Origin: Novosphingobium sp. PhB165
Lineage (GTDB): Bacteria > Pseudomonadota > Alphaproteobacteria > Sphingomonadales > Sphingomonadaceae
NCBI RefSeq assembly: GCF_004341845.1
Contig: NZ_SLVB01000002.1
Location: 248,001-312,000 of the forward strand
Length of the DNA stretch: 64,000 bases
Reading direction: 5' to 3'
Positions 51,190 to 59,883 of this stretch are shown piece by piece. Each line of letters starts with the position of its first letter. The stretch's first letter is position 1. Made by a program: the position numbers and the translations under genes. The notes under the pieces are model-generated. The model searched no databases, was not told the DNA's origin, and saw only the letters and a program-made list of their open reading frames with translations.

Positions 51190-51222
51190 TTGCTTACGGA
51201 ATATACTGATATAAAAAGCTTA

Positions 51223-51254
51223 AACGTCCGATCCGTGGAAACGGATCGGACGTT
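51223..51254. terminator. Perfect 14-bp hairpin after the beta-propeller gene
   Basis: AACGTCCGATCCGT pairs perfectly with ACGGATCGGACGTT around a GGAA loop. On the plus strand no T run follows; on the minus strand TTTAAGCTTTTT follows, so it would terminate minus-strand transcription better. It most likely ends the carboxylase operon or insulates it from the LysR gene. Confidence 0.65.
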
Positions 51255-51389
51255 CGGGCGTGGGATGATGCGAAGGGCATAGTGGGAATGCCAGTAATTT
51301 CGCTTTGCGCATAAATCGCGTCTATGCTTTTAGAGCGATGTCGGGCTACTGCGGGCTCGGGTTTTGCCTTGATGGGGACACGCAAGCAG

Positions 51390-52328
51390 ATGAGCGAACG
51401 AACGCCGTTGATCGACGAGAAGTTCGCGAAGCGTGTCGATTGGAACCTGCTCCGGACATTCGTCGATATCGTCCGCGCCGGGGGCATCGGGGCGGCGGCA
51501 AGGCAGCTCAACAAACAGCAACCGAGCATCAGCGCGGCGCTCAAGCGGCTGGAAGATCAGGTCGGCGCAACGCTGCTGCATCGCTCCGCGACGGGCGTCG
51601 AGATGACGAGCGCCGGCAAGGCGATGATGGCGCTGTGCGAGGACATGCTGGAATCCGCCCGCCTGATGCCGCACCAGATCGCGCAGGCGACGCGGCGGGT
51701 TGAAGGCATCGTCCGCATCCAGATGGTCCCGGGCGTCGTTTCCCGTGAATTCGACGAGGCCATCGCCAGTTTTCACCGCCGCAATCCCGACATTCATATC
51801 GAGATCCGCGTCTCGCCATGGCGTCAGGTGCTGGATGCGTTGGAGCGCGGCGAAGTGGAAGTGGGGGTCGGCTACGACGGCGGCGTTCGCGGCAGCCTTG
51901 TCTACGAGCCGCTGTTCGTGGAGCGGCAGCAACTCTACTGCGCGCGCAGCCATCCGCTTTTCGGCTATCGCGTAACGCAGTTGAAGGAACTGATTGGCGA
52001 AGGCTTCGTGCTTACGGGTGAGCAGGAGATCGAAGCCATCACCCAGCTTCGTCGCCGCTATAGGCTGGGCGGCAAAGTGACGGGACTGGTGGAGGACACC
52101 GGCGAAGCCCGCCGTCTCGTCGTCAACGGCGTCGGCATCGGGTTTCTGCCCGTGCATGCGGTCCAGGCCGAAGTGGAGAGAGGCCTGCTGTGGCCGCTGC
52201 TCCCCGCGGAATTCGAGCCCTCTTACGACATCTTCCTTTTGGCCCGGTCCGAACCCGCGCGCGACACGGCCACGCAGCTTTTCATTGATGAGGTGTTCCG
52301 GCGCATCCGTGCGCTGCACAGGTCATAG
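51390..52328 (+). CDS. LysR-family transcriptional regulator
   Basis: About 312 residues. The N-terminal winged HTH (LLRTFVDIVRAGGIGAAARQLNKQQPSISAALKRLEDQVGATLLHR) is followed by a LysR substrate-binding domain (VRIQMVPGVVSREFDEAIASFHRRNPDIHIEIRV to ARRLVVNGVGIGFLP). ATG 51390 has GGGGA about 10 bases upstream; ATG 51372 would add six residues but has no ribosome site. It follows the carboxylase operon in the same direction after the hairpin. Target unknown; it could respond to the nitrogen compound handled upstream, but no clear T-N11-A site before a neighbouring gene supports this. Confidence 0.9.
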   Translation: MSERTPLIDEKFAKRVDWNLLRTFVDIVRAGGIGAAARQLNKQQPSISAALKRLEDQVGATLLHRSATGVEMTSAGKAMMALCEDMLESARLMPHQIAQATRRVEGIVRIQMVPGVVSREFDEAIASFHRRNPDIHIEIRVSPWRQVLDALERGEVEVGVGYDGGVRGSLVYEPLFVERQQLYCARSHPLFGYRVTQLKELIGEGFVLTGEQEIEAITQLRRRYRLGGKVTGLVEDTGEARRLVVNGVGIGFLPVHAVQAEVERGLLWPLLPAEFEPSYDIFLLARSEPARDTATQLFIDEVFRRIRALHRS

Positions 52329-52417
52329 TCCCAATCTATGCCTTTCATCGAAAATTTGCCTCTGCCTTCATCACCTGTCCAAGCCCAGTTTCAGATCGGG
52401 CAAGGTGAGGGTTTTGA

Positions 52418-52606
52418 ATGGGGCCGAAAACAAACTTCCAGCCAGCGCGCAAATCCGGCGTGGCGGCCATTGGCGTAAAGCTGTTCAGGGCGATCCTCGA
52501 AAGCGTTGAAGCGCGGGCTCAGGCCGTTGGCGGTGCACCGAGCCGGCGTGTTTCGCCCAGTGCCGAACAGGGTGCGGGCAAGCTCGATGGCCTTTCAACA
52601 CATTGA
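52418..52606 (+). CDS. Possible small ORF, 62 codons, overlapping the next start
   Basis: An ATG frame with AGGTGAGGG about 7 bases upstream. Its stop overlaps the TTG of the next gene (TTGA), the same coupling seen elsewhere here. The peptide (NFQPARKSGVAAIGVKLFRA and following) shows no domain, signal or repeat. It may be a leader for the secreted protein gene or only a chance frame in the 274-base gap 52329-52602. Confidence 0.25.
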   Translation: MGPKTNFQPARKSGVAAIGVKLFRAILESVEARAQAVGGAPSRRVSPSAEQGAGKLDGLSTH

Positions 52607-52992
52607 AGAGCCGATACTATCTCGGCACGCGGGCGATAGCGCTGAGCGCAGCGGTCTGGACCGCGAGCTTCGCGCCTTGCGCTATGGCCGCGCCGCAGGC
52701 TGAAACGCGACTGGTCTCGTGCGGCGGAGCAAGTTGTCTGCTCATTTCCGGCCATCGGGCCGACCCGGCATCCACGGTTCGCATCAACGGGCACGAGGTC
52801 CCTGTCCAAGGGCAAAAAGCCTGGAGAGTTCGCCTGCCGGTTGAGACCGTTCGGGAATGGTCCCTGCCGATGGCCCGGGCGATCGACGTCACGGTCGGCG
52901 AAACCGAAGTTGCGAGCGCGCGCGTCGATCTCCCGATTGGATTGCTGGGTCATTCCACGGACCTTGCATCGCTGGTTATCGGCAGCCCATAG
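52603..52992 (+). CDS. Small secreted protein of unknown function
   Basis: A 129-residue protein with a TTG start and a signal peptide (ALSAAVWTASFAPCAMAA). The mature part has RLVSCGGASCLLISGHRADP, with two cysteines that could form a disulfide, and RINGHEVPVQGQKAWRVRLPVETVREW, a beta-sandwich-like pattern. I do not recognise it. The next gene, a UrcA-family protein, starts 117 bases later. The start lacks a clear ribosome site, so it may depend on translation of the upstream small frame. Confidence 0.6.
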   Translation: MKSRYYLGTRAIALSAAVWTASFAPCAMAAPQAETRLVSCGGASCLLISGHRADPASTVRINGHEVPVQGQKAWRVRLPVETVREWSLPMARAIDVTVGETEVASARVDLPIGLLGHSTDLASLVIGSP

Positions 52993-53109
52993 TCCCGATT
53001 TGAGGCCCGTCAGTAGATAATCCAACGGTTCATTGTCAGTTTCCCTGCTGAACGCTATGAAAGCGAGGTCGCCGGAGAGCGATCGTCGATATGTGTTCAG
53101 GAGAAGATG

Positions 53110-53442
53110 ATGAAGATCGGTGTAATGGTCTTGGCCTCTTTCGCTTTCGCCACGGCCGCTTCTGCGGCCCCCGCGCAAAATCCTTTCGCCCAGGATAGCG
53201 CTGTCTTGCAGCTCAAGGGGCTCGACCTTGCCACGGTCGACGGCCAGCAGCGACTGGCCATCCGCATGGATCAGGCCGCCCGCGCGGTCTGCGGTGATCG
53301 ACTGGCGAACATCCATCTCGCTGCCGAGGAGAAGGCGCGTGAGTGCCGGACGGCGGTGATTGCGGACATCCGCACCAAGATCGAATCGCGCACGGCAGAG
53401 GCTTCGGGCGCCGCTCCGGTTCAACTTGCCTCGGCACGATAA
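53110..53442 (+). CDS. UrcA family protein
   Basis: A 110-residue exported protein. Its signal peptide (GVMVLASFAFATAASAAP) is followed by QLKGLDLATVDGQQRLAIRMDQAARAVCGDRL and a second cysteine in ARECRTAVIADI. This one-helix-pair layout with two cysteines and the RAVCG motif is that of the UrcA family, common in sphingomonads and Caulobacter, of unknown function. ATG 53110 is chosen because AGGAG lies 6 bases upstream; another ATG directly precedes it. Confidence 0.85.
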   Translation: MKIGVMVLASFAFATAASAAPAQNPFAQDSAVLQLKGLDLATVDGQQRLAIRMDQAARAVCGDRLANIHLAAEEKARECRTAVIADIRTKIESRTAEASGAAPVQLASAR

Positions 53443-54042
53443 CCAGAGCCTTTAACGGGTAGGTGACACAAGCGCCGCGGGCAGCCGGAAACGGTTGCCC
53501 GGTGCTTGGCGTGCCGATTCCAAATTCTGACAAAGTACCGGAGGTCGGATCTATCGCCGGTCGGCCGATAGGCCCGTCTAATTACCGCGGATACGCGGGC
53601 CAGGCCGGGTCTTTAATGGCGATGAAACAATCTGTACTCGTTTGTCGAGCAACTTCAATTTTATGCCCCGGCATGGGCTGAAATCGGCAACGTATTGCCT
53701 CGATCTCTGCGCTATGAGACAAAGGACTATCGTTCGATTCGGCTAACATATCCGATTTTCGGGAATTTTCCTGCTCGCAGCGGCTTTTTCAACGACAGCC
53801 TCGGGCAGGGATGAAGGACCTTCGTCATACCGGCGAAGCCTCAGTCCGAACGTCATGGGGAGGTTTTTATGTCGTCTCCGTCTGCAGGTGATCTCCCCAG
53901 AGAATTGCGCTGACCATGCTTGCTGCCACGGCGGCCAATCCGATTCCGGGAATGGGTGTCCAAGGAGACGGCGAGAGGGCCGCCTGAGATTTAATTGCAC
54001 GATATACTAGACCGTGTTGAGGCTTTGTTAAGGAAAGCTCTC
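53443..54042. other. 600-base intergenic region before the RND efflux operon
   Basis: No gene can be supported here. The region holds two small hairpins with GATA loops (GGCCGATAGGCC, 53563-53574; CCGCGGATACGCGG, 53585-53598) and a short frame with a GGGGAGG site at about 53870. The plus-strand promoter of the efflux operon should lie in its last 200 bases. No tRNA or known riboswitch was recognised. Confidence 0.5.
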
Positions 54043-55227
54043 GTGCGCCAGAAGTATACATCGTTCTCTAATCTGAAAAATGCCGGCCGTCTGGCAGCGA
54101 TGGCCTGTATTATTCTTACTCAGGCGTGTTCCAACGAAACGGCTCCCAGCCCGCCGCCAACACCGGTCAAGGTTCTGACGGTCGGTCGATCGTCGGCTGC
54201 GAATGCCATCGAATTGCCGGGCCGGGTGGAAGCCGTTCGATCGGCGCAGGTCCGCGCCCGCGTCGATGGCATCGTCCTGCGGCGGCTCTATCAGGAAGGC
54301 TCGGATGTCGCGGCCGGCACCGCGCTGTTCCAGATCGATCCCGGCGATGTGCAGGCTCAATTGAGACAGGCCAACGCGGGATTGACGCGCGCGCTCGCTG
54401 CCCGATCGGACGCGGCGCAAGTCGTAAAGCGATTTTCCTCTCTGATCGGACGGCAGGCAATCAGTGAACTGGAATATGAAAGCGCGCGGAACAATCTGAG
54501 GCAGGCCGAAGCGGGCGTTCAAGACGCGCGCGCAGCGCTTGACCGTTCGAAGCTCGCGGCCAGCTATGCGACAGTGCGCGCCCCGATCGCCGGCCGGGTA
54601 GGTCGCGCGGAAGTGAGCGAGGGCGCCCTCGTCAGTGCCGGAGCGGGTACGTTGATGACGCAGGTCGATCAACTCTCCCAAGTCTATGTCGTATTCACGA
54701 AGTCCAGTTCCGATCTGCTCGATCTGGCGCGCATGACGCGTTCCGGCGAAGTCCGTCTCCCCGACTTGCGCAACATCGAAGTCCGCCTGACTACGGAGAA
54801 TGGGCAGGACTACGGCGTCGTCGGCCACCTCGATTACGCGGGTCTGGTCGTACAGCCGGGCACCGGAAGCCAGGCGTTGCGGGCGGTATTTCCCAACCCG
54901 CACCGGGACCTTCTGCCCGGCCAGTTCGTGCGCGGCGTCCTGCAGGCGGGAACGTTCGTGAATGTGCTCTCCGTGCCCGAACGCGCGGTCATGATCGGCG
55001 CCGGAGACACCAGCGTGATCGTTGTCGGCGCAGACAATGTGGCTGAGCGCCGGCTCGTCACGCTCGGTGAATCGCATGACGGAATGTGGATCGTCCGTTC
55101 GGGATTGAAGGCCGGCGAACGGATCGTGGTGGAAGGGTGGCAGACCGTCGTGCCGGACCAGAAGGTTGCGCCACAGCCCTTCAAACCGGCCCAGCAGCCG
55201 GCGCAACAGGCAAGCAGCGAGGGATGA
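54043..55227 (+). CDS. RND efflux periplasmic adaptor (membrane fusion protein), lipoprotein
   Basis: About 394 residues. The GTG at 54043 follows AAGGAAAG by 5 bases and gives a short leader with a possible lipobox Cys (CIILTQACSNET). The HlyD/AcrA layout follows: VRSAQVRARVDGIVLRRLYQEGSDVAAGTALFQIDP (lipoyl half), a coiled-coil hairpin (LRQANAGLTRALAARSDAAQVV to LRQAEAGVQDARAALDRSKL), APIAGRVGRAEVSEGALV (second lipoyl half), and a beta-barrel with LLPGQFVRGVL. It links the RND pump to the outer-membrane channel. Its stop overlaps the RND start (ATGA). No regulator gene is adjacent. Confidence 0.92.
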   Translation: MRQKYTSFSNLKNAGRLAAMACIILTQACSNETAPSPPPTPVKVLTVGRSSAANAIELPGRVEAVRSAQVRARVDGIVLRRLYQEGSDVAAGTALFQIDPGDVQAQLRQANAGLTRALAARSDAAQVVKRFSSLIGRQAISELEYESARNNLRQAEAGVQDARAALDRSKLAASYATVRAPIAGRVGRAEVSEGALVSAGAGTLMTQVDQLSQVYVVFTKSSSDLLDLARMTRSGEVRLPDLRNIEVRLTTENGQDYGVVGHLDYAGLVVQPGTGSQALRAVFPNPHRDLLPGQFVRGVLQAGTFVNVLSVPERAVMIGAGDTSVIVVGADNVAERRLVTLGESHDGMWIVRSGLKAGERIVVEGWQTVVPDQKVAPQPFKPAQQPAQQASSEG

Positions 55228-58200
55228 ACCGCTTCTTCGTCTATCACCCGGTCTTCGCCTGGGTGATCGCCATTTTCGCCCTGCTGTTCGGCGGGATTGC
55301 CATCGCCAATCTGCCGATCGAGATGTTTCCGAACATCGCGCCCCCTTCGGTCAGCATCTCCACCGCCTTGCCCGGCGCCGATGCGGTCACGCTTGACCGG
55401 ACAGTGACCTCGGTCATCGAGCGCGAGATGAATGCGGTCGACAATTTCCTCTACATGTCCTCGACCAGCCGCTCCAACGGCACCGCGCAGGTCACCGTGA
55501 CCTTCCAGCCGGGCACCTCGCTCGACGTGGCAGTTTCGCAGGTTCAGGACCGTCTGGCGCGGGTGGATTCACGCCTTCCCGAGGACGTTCGCCGCGCTGG
55601 TGTGCGGGTCACTTCGTCCTCGTCCGGATTTCTGATGATGGTCGCGCTGCGGTCGAAGTCCGGGGTAACGTCGCGGGCCCAATTGGGGAACTATGCAAGC
55701 AACAACATTGTCGAGGAACTGCGCCGCGTTCCCGGCGTCGGCGATGTGCAGTTGTTCGGTTCGGCCTATGCCATGCGCATCTGGCTCGACCGTGATAAGC
55801 TCGCCGGATACGGGCTGACCCCGGCGGAAGTCCTGCAGGCGGTGCGCGAGCAGAACAGCCAGACGGCCGCCGGCACCTTGGGCGCGCGGCCAACCGCATC
55901 GACGGCGGATCTCAATGTCCAGATCATCACCCAGAGCCGCTTTTCCACGCCTCAGCAGTTCCGGGAAATCATCGTCGCGTCCAATCCCGACGGTTCGACC
56001 GTTCGCCTCGGCGACGTCGCCCGCGTGGAACTGGGCGAGGACAGCTATGCCATGCATGCCACGCTGAACGGGCAGGAAATGGTCGGGATCGGCGTGCAGC
56101 TCGCCTCGGGCGCCAGCGCGCTGTCGACGGCGTCCGGCGTGCGGGCGCGCCTGGATGAGCTGGAGCGCAGCTTCCCTCCGGATATCGTGTGGGAGACGCC
56201 GTTCGATTCCACGCCGTTCATCGTCCGCTCCGTGAACAACGTGATGCGCACGATGATCGAGACGCTGCTGCTGGTCTCGGCCTTCGTCTACCTGTTTCTC
56301 CAGCGTTGGCGTGCGATCGTGGTGCCCACGCTGATCGTGCCGATTGCGCTGGTGGGCACGTGCCTCGGCCTGCTGCTGTTCGGGATGTCGCTCAACTTGC
56401 TCTCGCTGTTCGCGATGGTGGTGGCGATCGGCATCCTGAATGACGACGCCATCGTCATCGTCGAGAATGTCGAACGCATCATGCGCGAGGAGGGCCTCGA
56501 CCCGCGCGAGGCGACGGCCAAGGCGATGGGGCAGATTACCGGGGCAATCATCGCGACTACACTGGTGCTGGTGGCGGTGTTCATCCCGATGGCGTTCTTT
56601 CCGGGGGCGAGCGGCGGTGTCTATCGCCAGTTTTCGGTCACCCTCACCATCTCGATGATCGTTTCGACAGTGCTTTCGCTGACGCTCGCACCAGCGCTGT
56701 GCGGCAGTATTCTGCGACCACCGCCGGAGAAGACGGAAGTGGACGATAGGCCGCGGAGCCTGCCTGCACGGTTCTTCGATCGCTTCAACCGCGGTCTCGA
56801 AAACACCACCGGGCGTTATGTCGGCGCGGTGGAGACCATGCTCCGCTCGCCGGTGCGCTGGTTTGTCGTGTTCCTCGGGATCTGCCTTGTGACATGGCTG
56901 CTGTTCGCGCGGTTGCCGGGCGGCTTCCTGCCGACGGAGGACCAGGGCTCGATCATGATCGGCTACAACGCCGCGCCGGGCGCCACGATGGCGCGCACAG
57001 AAGGTGCCGTGCGGCAGGCCGAAGGCTTCCTTCTCAAGCAGCCCCAGGTGCGCAACGTCGTTTCGATCTACGGTTTCAGCCTGTTCGGACAGGGAGAGGG
57101 CGCGGCGATGTCCTTCGTGGACCTGAAGCCGTGGGAAGAGCGCCCCGGCGCGGACAATTCCGCCGGCGCCCTTGCGGCGCGCGCGAACCAGGCATTCTTC
57201 ACCATTCCCGAAGCAACGATGTTCGCTTTCGAACCGCCGCCGATCTCGGCGCTGGGTAATGCCACCGGCTTTTCCATGCGGGTTCAGGATCGCATCGGCA
57301 CTGGCGACAATCTTGCTAGCCGTGCGCATGCGATCATTGCCGAGGCGGCCAAGAGCCCGATACTGGCCGGGGTCCGGTTCGAAACCCAGCCTTCGCGGCC
57401 CCAGCTCTATCTTGACCTGGATCGCGTCAAGGCGCGGGCGCTGGGTTTGCAGATCGGCCAGATCAATCAGGCCCTGAGTGTCACGTTCGGCTCCGCCTAT
57501 GCGAACGATTTCATGCATGACGGCACGGTTCTGCGAGTGATCGTGCAGGGGGAGGCTTCGCAGCGGATGGAGCCCAGCGACATCGCCGCCCTGCGGGTCC
57601 GCAACGACCGGGGCGAAATGGTGCCGTTCAGCGCGTTCAGCACCATGCACTGGACTGCCGGTCCGGCGCAGCTTGAACGCTACAACGGGTTCCCGGCGGT
57701 GGCGATTTCCGGCCAGCCGGCCCCCGGGCATTCCAGCGGTGCCGCTTTGAACGAGATGGAGCGGATCGCCCGGGAGGTGCTGCCGCCCGGCTATGGCTAT
57801 GAATGGACCGGCACTGCCTTCGAGGAACGTCAGGCCAGCGGCCAGATCGGCGCCTTGCTTGGGCTTTCGCTGATCGTCGTCTTCCTGCTGCTGTCGGCGC
57901 TGTACGAGAGCTGGTCCATTCCGCTGGCGGTGCTCATGGTCGTTCCGCTGGGTGTCCTGGGGGCGGTGCTCTTCACCCTTGCGCGCGGCATGATGGCGGA
58001 TGTCTATTTCAACGTCGGCCTCGTGGCGATTATCGGGTTGGCGGCGAAGAACGCGATCCTGATCGTGCAGTTTGCGCTCGACGAAGAGTCGCAAGGAAAG
58101 ACGGCGAGCGAGGCGGTCAGCCTCGCCGCGCGGCAACGACTGAGGCCGATCCTGATGACCAGCCTGACATTCGTGATCGGCATGTTGCCGCTGGCTATCG

Positions 58201-58385
58201 CCGTGGGCGCCGGCGCGGCCAGCCGCCGTGCCGTGGGGACCGGCGTGATGGGAAGCATGCTCACGGCGACGGTGCTTGGCATCTTCTTCACGCCGCTGTT
58301 CTTCGTATCGGCGCGCAGATGGCTGGGCGGGCGGCGTGAGGAGCCCAAGCCCGGTGCCAAGCCCGATCAGGCCGAGGAAAGCTAG
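55224..58385 (+). CDS. RND multidrug efflux pump, HAE1/AcrB family
   Basis: A 1053-residue inner-membrane transporter. The proton-relay residues are present: the paired Asp in TM4 (VVAIGILNDDAIVIVENVERI) and the Lys in TM10 (GLAAKNAILIVQFALDEE). Other AcrB-type parts are VFAWVIAIFALLFGGIAIANLPIEMFP, the docking and porter regions, and TSLTFVIGMLPLAIAVGAGAASRRAVGTGVMGSML. Such pumps export drugs, dyes, bile-type compounds or aromatics. The ATG overlaps the adaptor stop by 4 bases and the OMF gene starts 2 bases after its stop, so the three genes form one operon. Confidence 0.95.
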   Translation: MNRFFVYHPVFAWVIAIFALLFGGIAIANLPIEMFPNIAPPSVSISTALPGADAVTLDRTVTSVIEREMNAVDNFLYMSSTSRSNGTAQVTVTFQPGTSLDVAVSQVQDRLARVDSRLPEDVRRAGVRVTSSSSGFLMMVALRSKSGVTSRAQLGNYASNNIVEELRRVPGVGDVQLFGSAYAMRIWLDRDKLAGYGLTPAEVLQAVREQNSQTAAGTLGARPTASTADLNVQIITQSRFSTPQQFREIIVASNPDGSTVRLGDVARVELGEDSYAMHATLNGQEMVGIGVQLASGASALSTASGVRARLDELERSFPPDIVWETPFDSTPFIVRSVNNVMRTMIETLLLVSAFVYLFLQRWRAIVVPTLIVPIALVGTCLGLLLFGMSLNLLSLFAMVVAIGILNDDAIVIVENVERIMREEGLDPREATAKAMGQITGAIIATTLVLVAVFIPMAFFPGASGGVYRQFSVTLTISMIVSTVLSLTLAPALCGSILRPPPEKTEVDDRPRSLPARFFDRFNRGLENTTGRYVGAVETMLRSPVRWFVVFLGICLVTWLLFARLPGGFLPTEDQGSIMIGYNAAPGATMARTEGAVRQAEGFLLKQPQVRNVVSIYGFSLFGQGEGAAMSFVDLKPWEERPGADNSAGALAARANQAFFTIPEATMFAFEPPPISALGNATGFSMRVQDRIGTGDNLASRAHAIIAEAAKSPILAGVRFETQPSRPQLYLDLDRVKARALGLQIGQINQALSVTFGSAYANDFMHDGTVLRVIVQGEASQRMEPSDIAALRVRNDRGEMVPFSAFSTMHWTAGPAQLERYNGFPAVAISGQPAPGHSSGAALNEMERIAREVLPPGYGYEWTGTAFEERQASGQIGALLGLSLIVVFLLLSALYESWSIPLAVLMVVPLGVLGAVLFTLARGMMADVYFNVGLVAIIGLAAKNAILIVQFALDEESQGKTASEAVSLAARQRLRPILMTSLTFVIGMLPLAIAVGAGAASRRAVGTGVMGSMLTATVLGIFFTPLFFVSARRWLGGRREEPKPGAKPDQAEES

Positions 58386-58387
58386 AC

Positions 58388-59764
58388 GTGCGCCGGCTCG
58401 CCCTTACCCTGCCGCCACTTTGCCTTCTGGCTGGATGCAATATGGCGCCGGCCTATGTCCAGCCGGAGCCGCCGGTTCCGCCGGCCTATCCGGAAACCAC
58501 GCCGGTTGCGGGCGAGCAGGCCAGTGCGATTTCGTGGCACAGCTTCTTCGGCGATCCCCAGCTTCAGGCTTATATTGGCTCGGCGCTCGATCGAAATCGC
58601 GATCTTGCCGCTGCGGCCGCGCGCATCGCGCAGGCCGAGGCGCAATATCGGGTTCAGGCTTCTGCACGGCTGCCCAATGTCGACAGCGGCGCGAGTGCCG
58701 GACGGTCGCGAACGCCAACCGCCATCGGGCCGCAGACGATCGGCGCCTTTCAGGTGCAGTTCGTTGTCTCCAGTTTCGAACTCGATCTGTGGGGGCGGGT
58801 GGCCAATCTCACGGAAGCGGCGCGGCGGAATTATCTGGCGACCGTCGATGTGCAACGCGCCTTGCGCCTGACGCTCATCCGCGATGTCGCAACCGTATAC
58901 TACGCCATTCGCGCGGGCGAGGCGGGGATCGACGTTGCCCAGCGCACGCTTGCCAGCCGCCAGAAGTCCGGAGAGATCGCCAAGCTGCGTCTGGATGCGG
59001 GCGTCACGTCGAAGGTCGATTATCAGCAAGCGATGATCCTGATCACGCAGGCGCAGACGCAACTGGCGGACTTGCAGCGCACGACGGATCAGCAGCGGAA
59101 CCTCCTCCTGCTTCTGGTCGGGGGGCCCATGGCGCAGCCGCTTCCCACCGGATATGGCATCAACGATGCGCACCAGATGACGTCGCTGGACGCCGGGCTG
59201 CCGTCAACGCTACTGACGCTTCGCCCGGACATTCTGGCGGCGGAGGAACAGCTACGCGGCGCCAATGCCAATATCGGCGCGGCGCGCGCGGCATTTTTTC
59301 CGACCATTTCCCTCACCGGCATGGCCGGATTTCTGTCTCCCCAACTCGGCAACCTGTTCAACGGAGACAGTGGCACCTGGACCTTCGGCGCCGGAGCGGC
59401 CCTTCCGTTGTTCGACTTCGGACGCCGCCGCGCCCAGCTCGAACAAAGCAAGGCGCGCCGGGACGAACTCGTTGCGACCTATCAACGCACCGTGCAGCAG
59501 GCCTTCCGTGAGGTGGCCGACGGGCTGGTGGGCCGCCAGCGCCTCCAGGAACAGATCGCCGCCCAGCAGCGCGCGGTTCAGGATCAGCGGATCTTGGCCG
59601 AAACGGCCGAGCTTCGCTACAGCAGCGGCGTATCGGTCTACCTTGAGGTGCTCGACGCCGAGCGCAATCTCTTCACGGCCGAGCAGCAATTGATCCTGCT
59701 TCGTGCGGCGGCGTTGCAAAACGATGTGGCACTCTACGCGGCGCTGGGCGGCGGCAGCATCTGA
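58388..59764 (+). CDS. Outer-membrane efflux lipoprotein, NodT/OprM family
   Basis: A 458-residue outer-membrane factor with lipobox LLAGC (Cys17) and the NodT-type phrases ISWHSFFGDPQLQAYIGSALDRNRDLAAAAARI, VSSFELDLWGRVANLTEAARRNY, LLLLVGGPMAQPLP and LPSTLLTLRPDILAAEEQLRGANANIGAARAAFFPTISLTG. It is the exit channel of the tripartite pump. A GTG start is used, only 2 bases after the RND stop. Confidence 0.94.
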   Translation: MRRLALTLPPLCLLAGCNMAPAYVQPEPPVPPAYPETTPVAGEQASAISWHSFFGDPQLQAYIGSALDRNRDLAAAAARIAQAEAQYRVQASARLPNVDSGASAGRSRTPTAIGPQTIGAFQVQFVVSSFELDLWGRVANLTEAARRNYLATVDVQRALRLTLIRDVATVYYAIRAGEAGIDVAQRTLASRQKSGEIAKLRLDAGVTSKVDYQQAMILITQAQTQLADLQRTTDQQRNLLLLLVGGPMAQPLPTGYGINDAHQMTSLDAGLPSTLLTLRPDILAAEEQLRGANANIGAARAAFFPTISLTGMAGFLSPQLGNLFNGDSGTWTFGAGAALPLFDFGRRRAQLEQSKARRDELVATYQRTVQQAFREVADGLVGRQRLQEQIAAQQRAVQDQRILAETAELRYSSGVSVYLEVLDAERNLFTAEQQLILLRAAALQNDVALYAALGGGSI

Positions 59765-59883
59765 CGTCGTGCGCGCCTGACGGTCTCGCACAATTTCTAT
59801 CGGCGGGACAGGATTGCGCCCATCCGTTTAAGACGTAAACCAGCGCGGCAGGAACGAGGACTTTTCCCGTTCGTTTCCAGTTT

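Noticed and set aside
53463..53681. A 72-codon frame in the gap before the efflux operon
   Set aside because: No ribosome site, no signal or domain, and it covers the hairpin pair; it looks like a chance frame.
55569..58136. Very long open frame on the minus strand (about 855 codons) opposite the RND pump
   Set aside because: It lies wholly antisense to a gene with clear RND motifs, has low-complexity His/Arg/Gln-rich sequence and no domain. High-GC codon use creates such frames.
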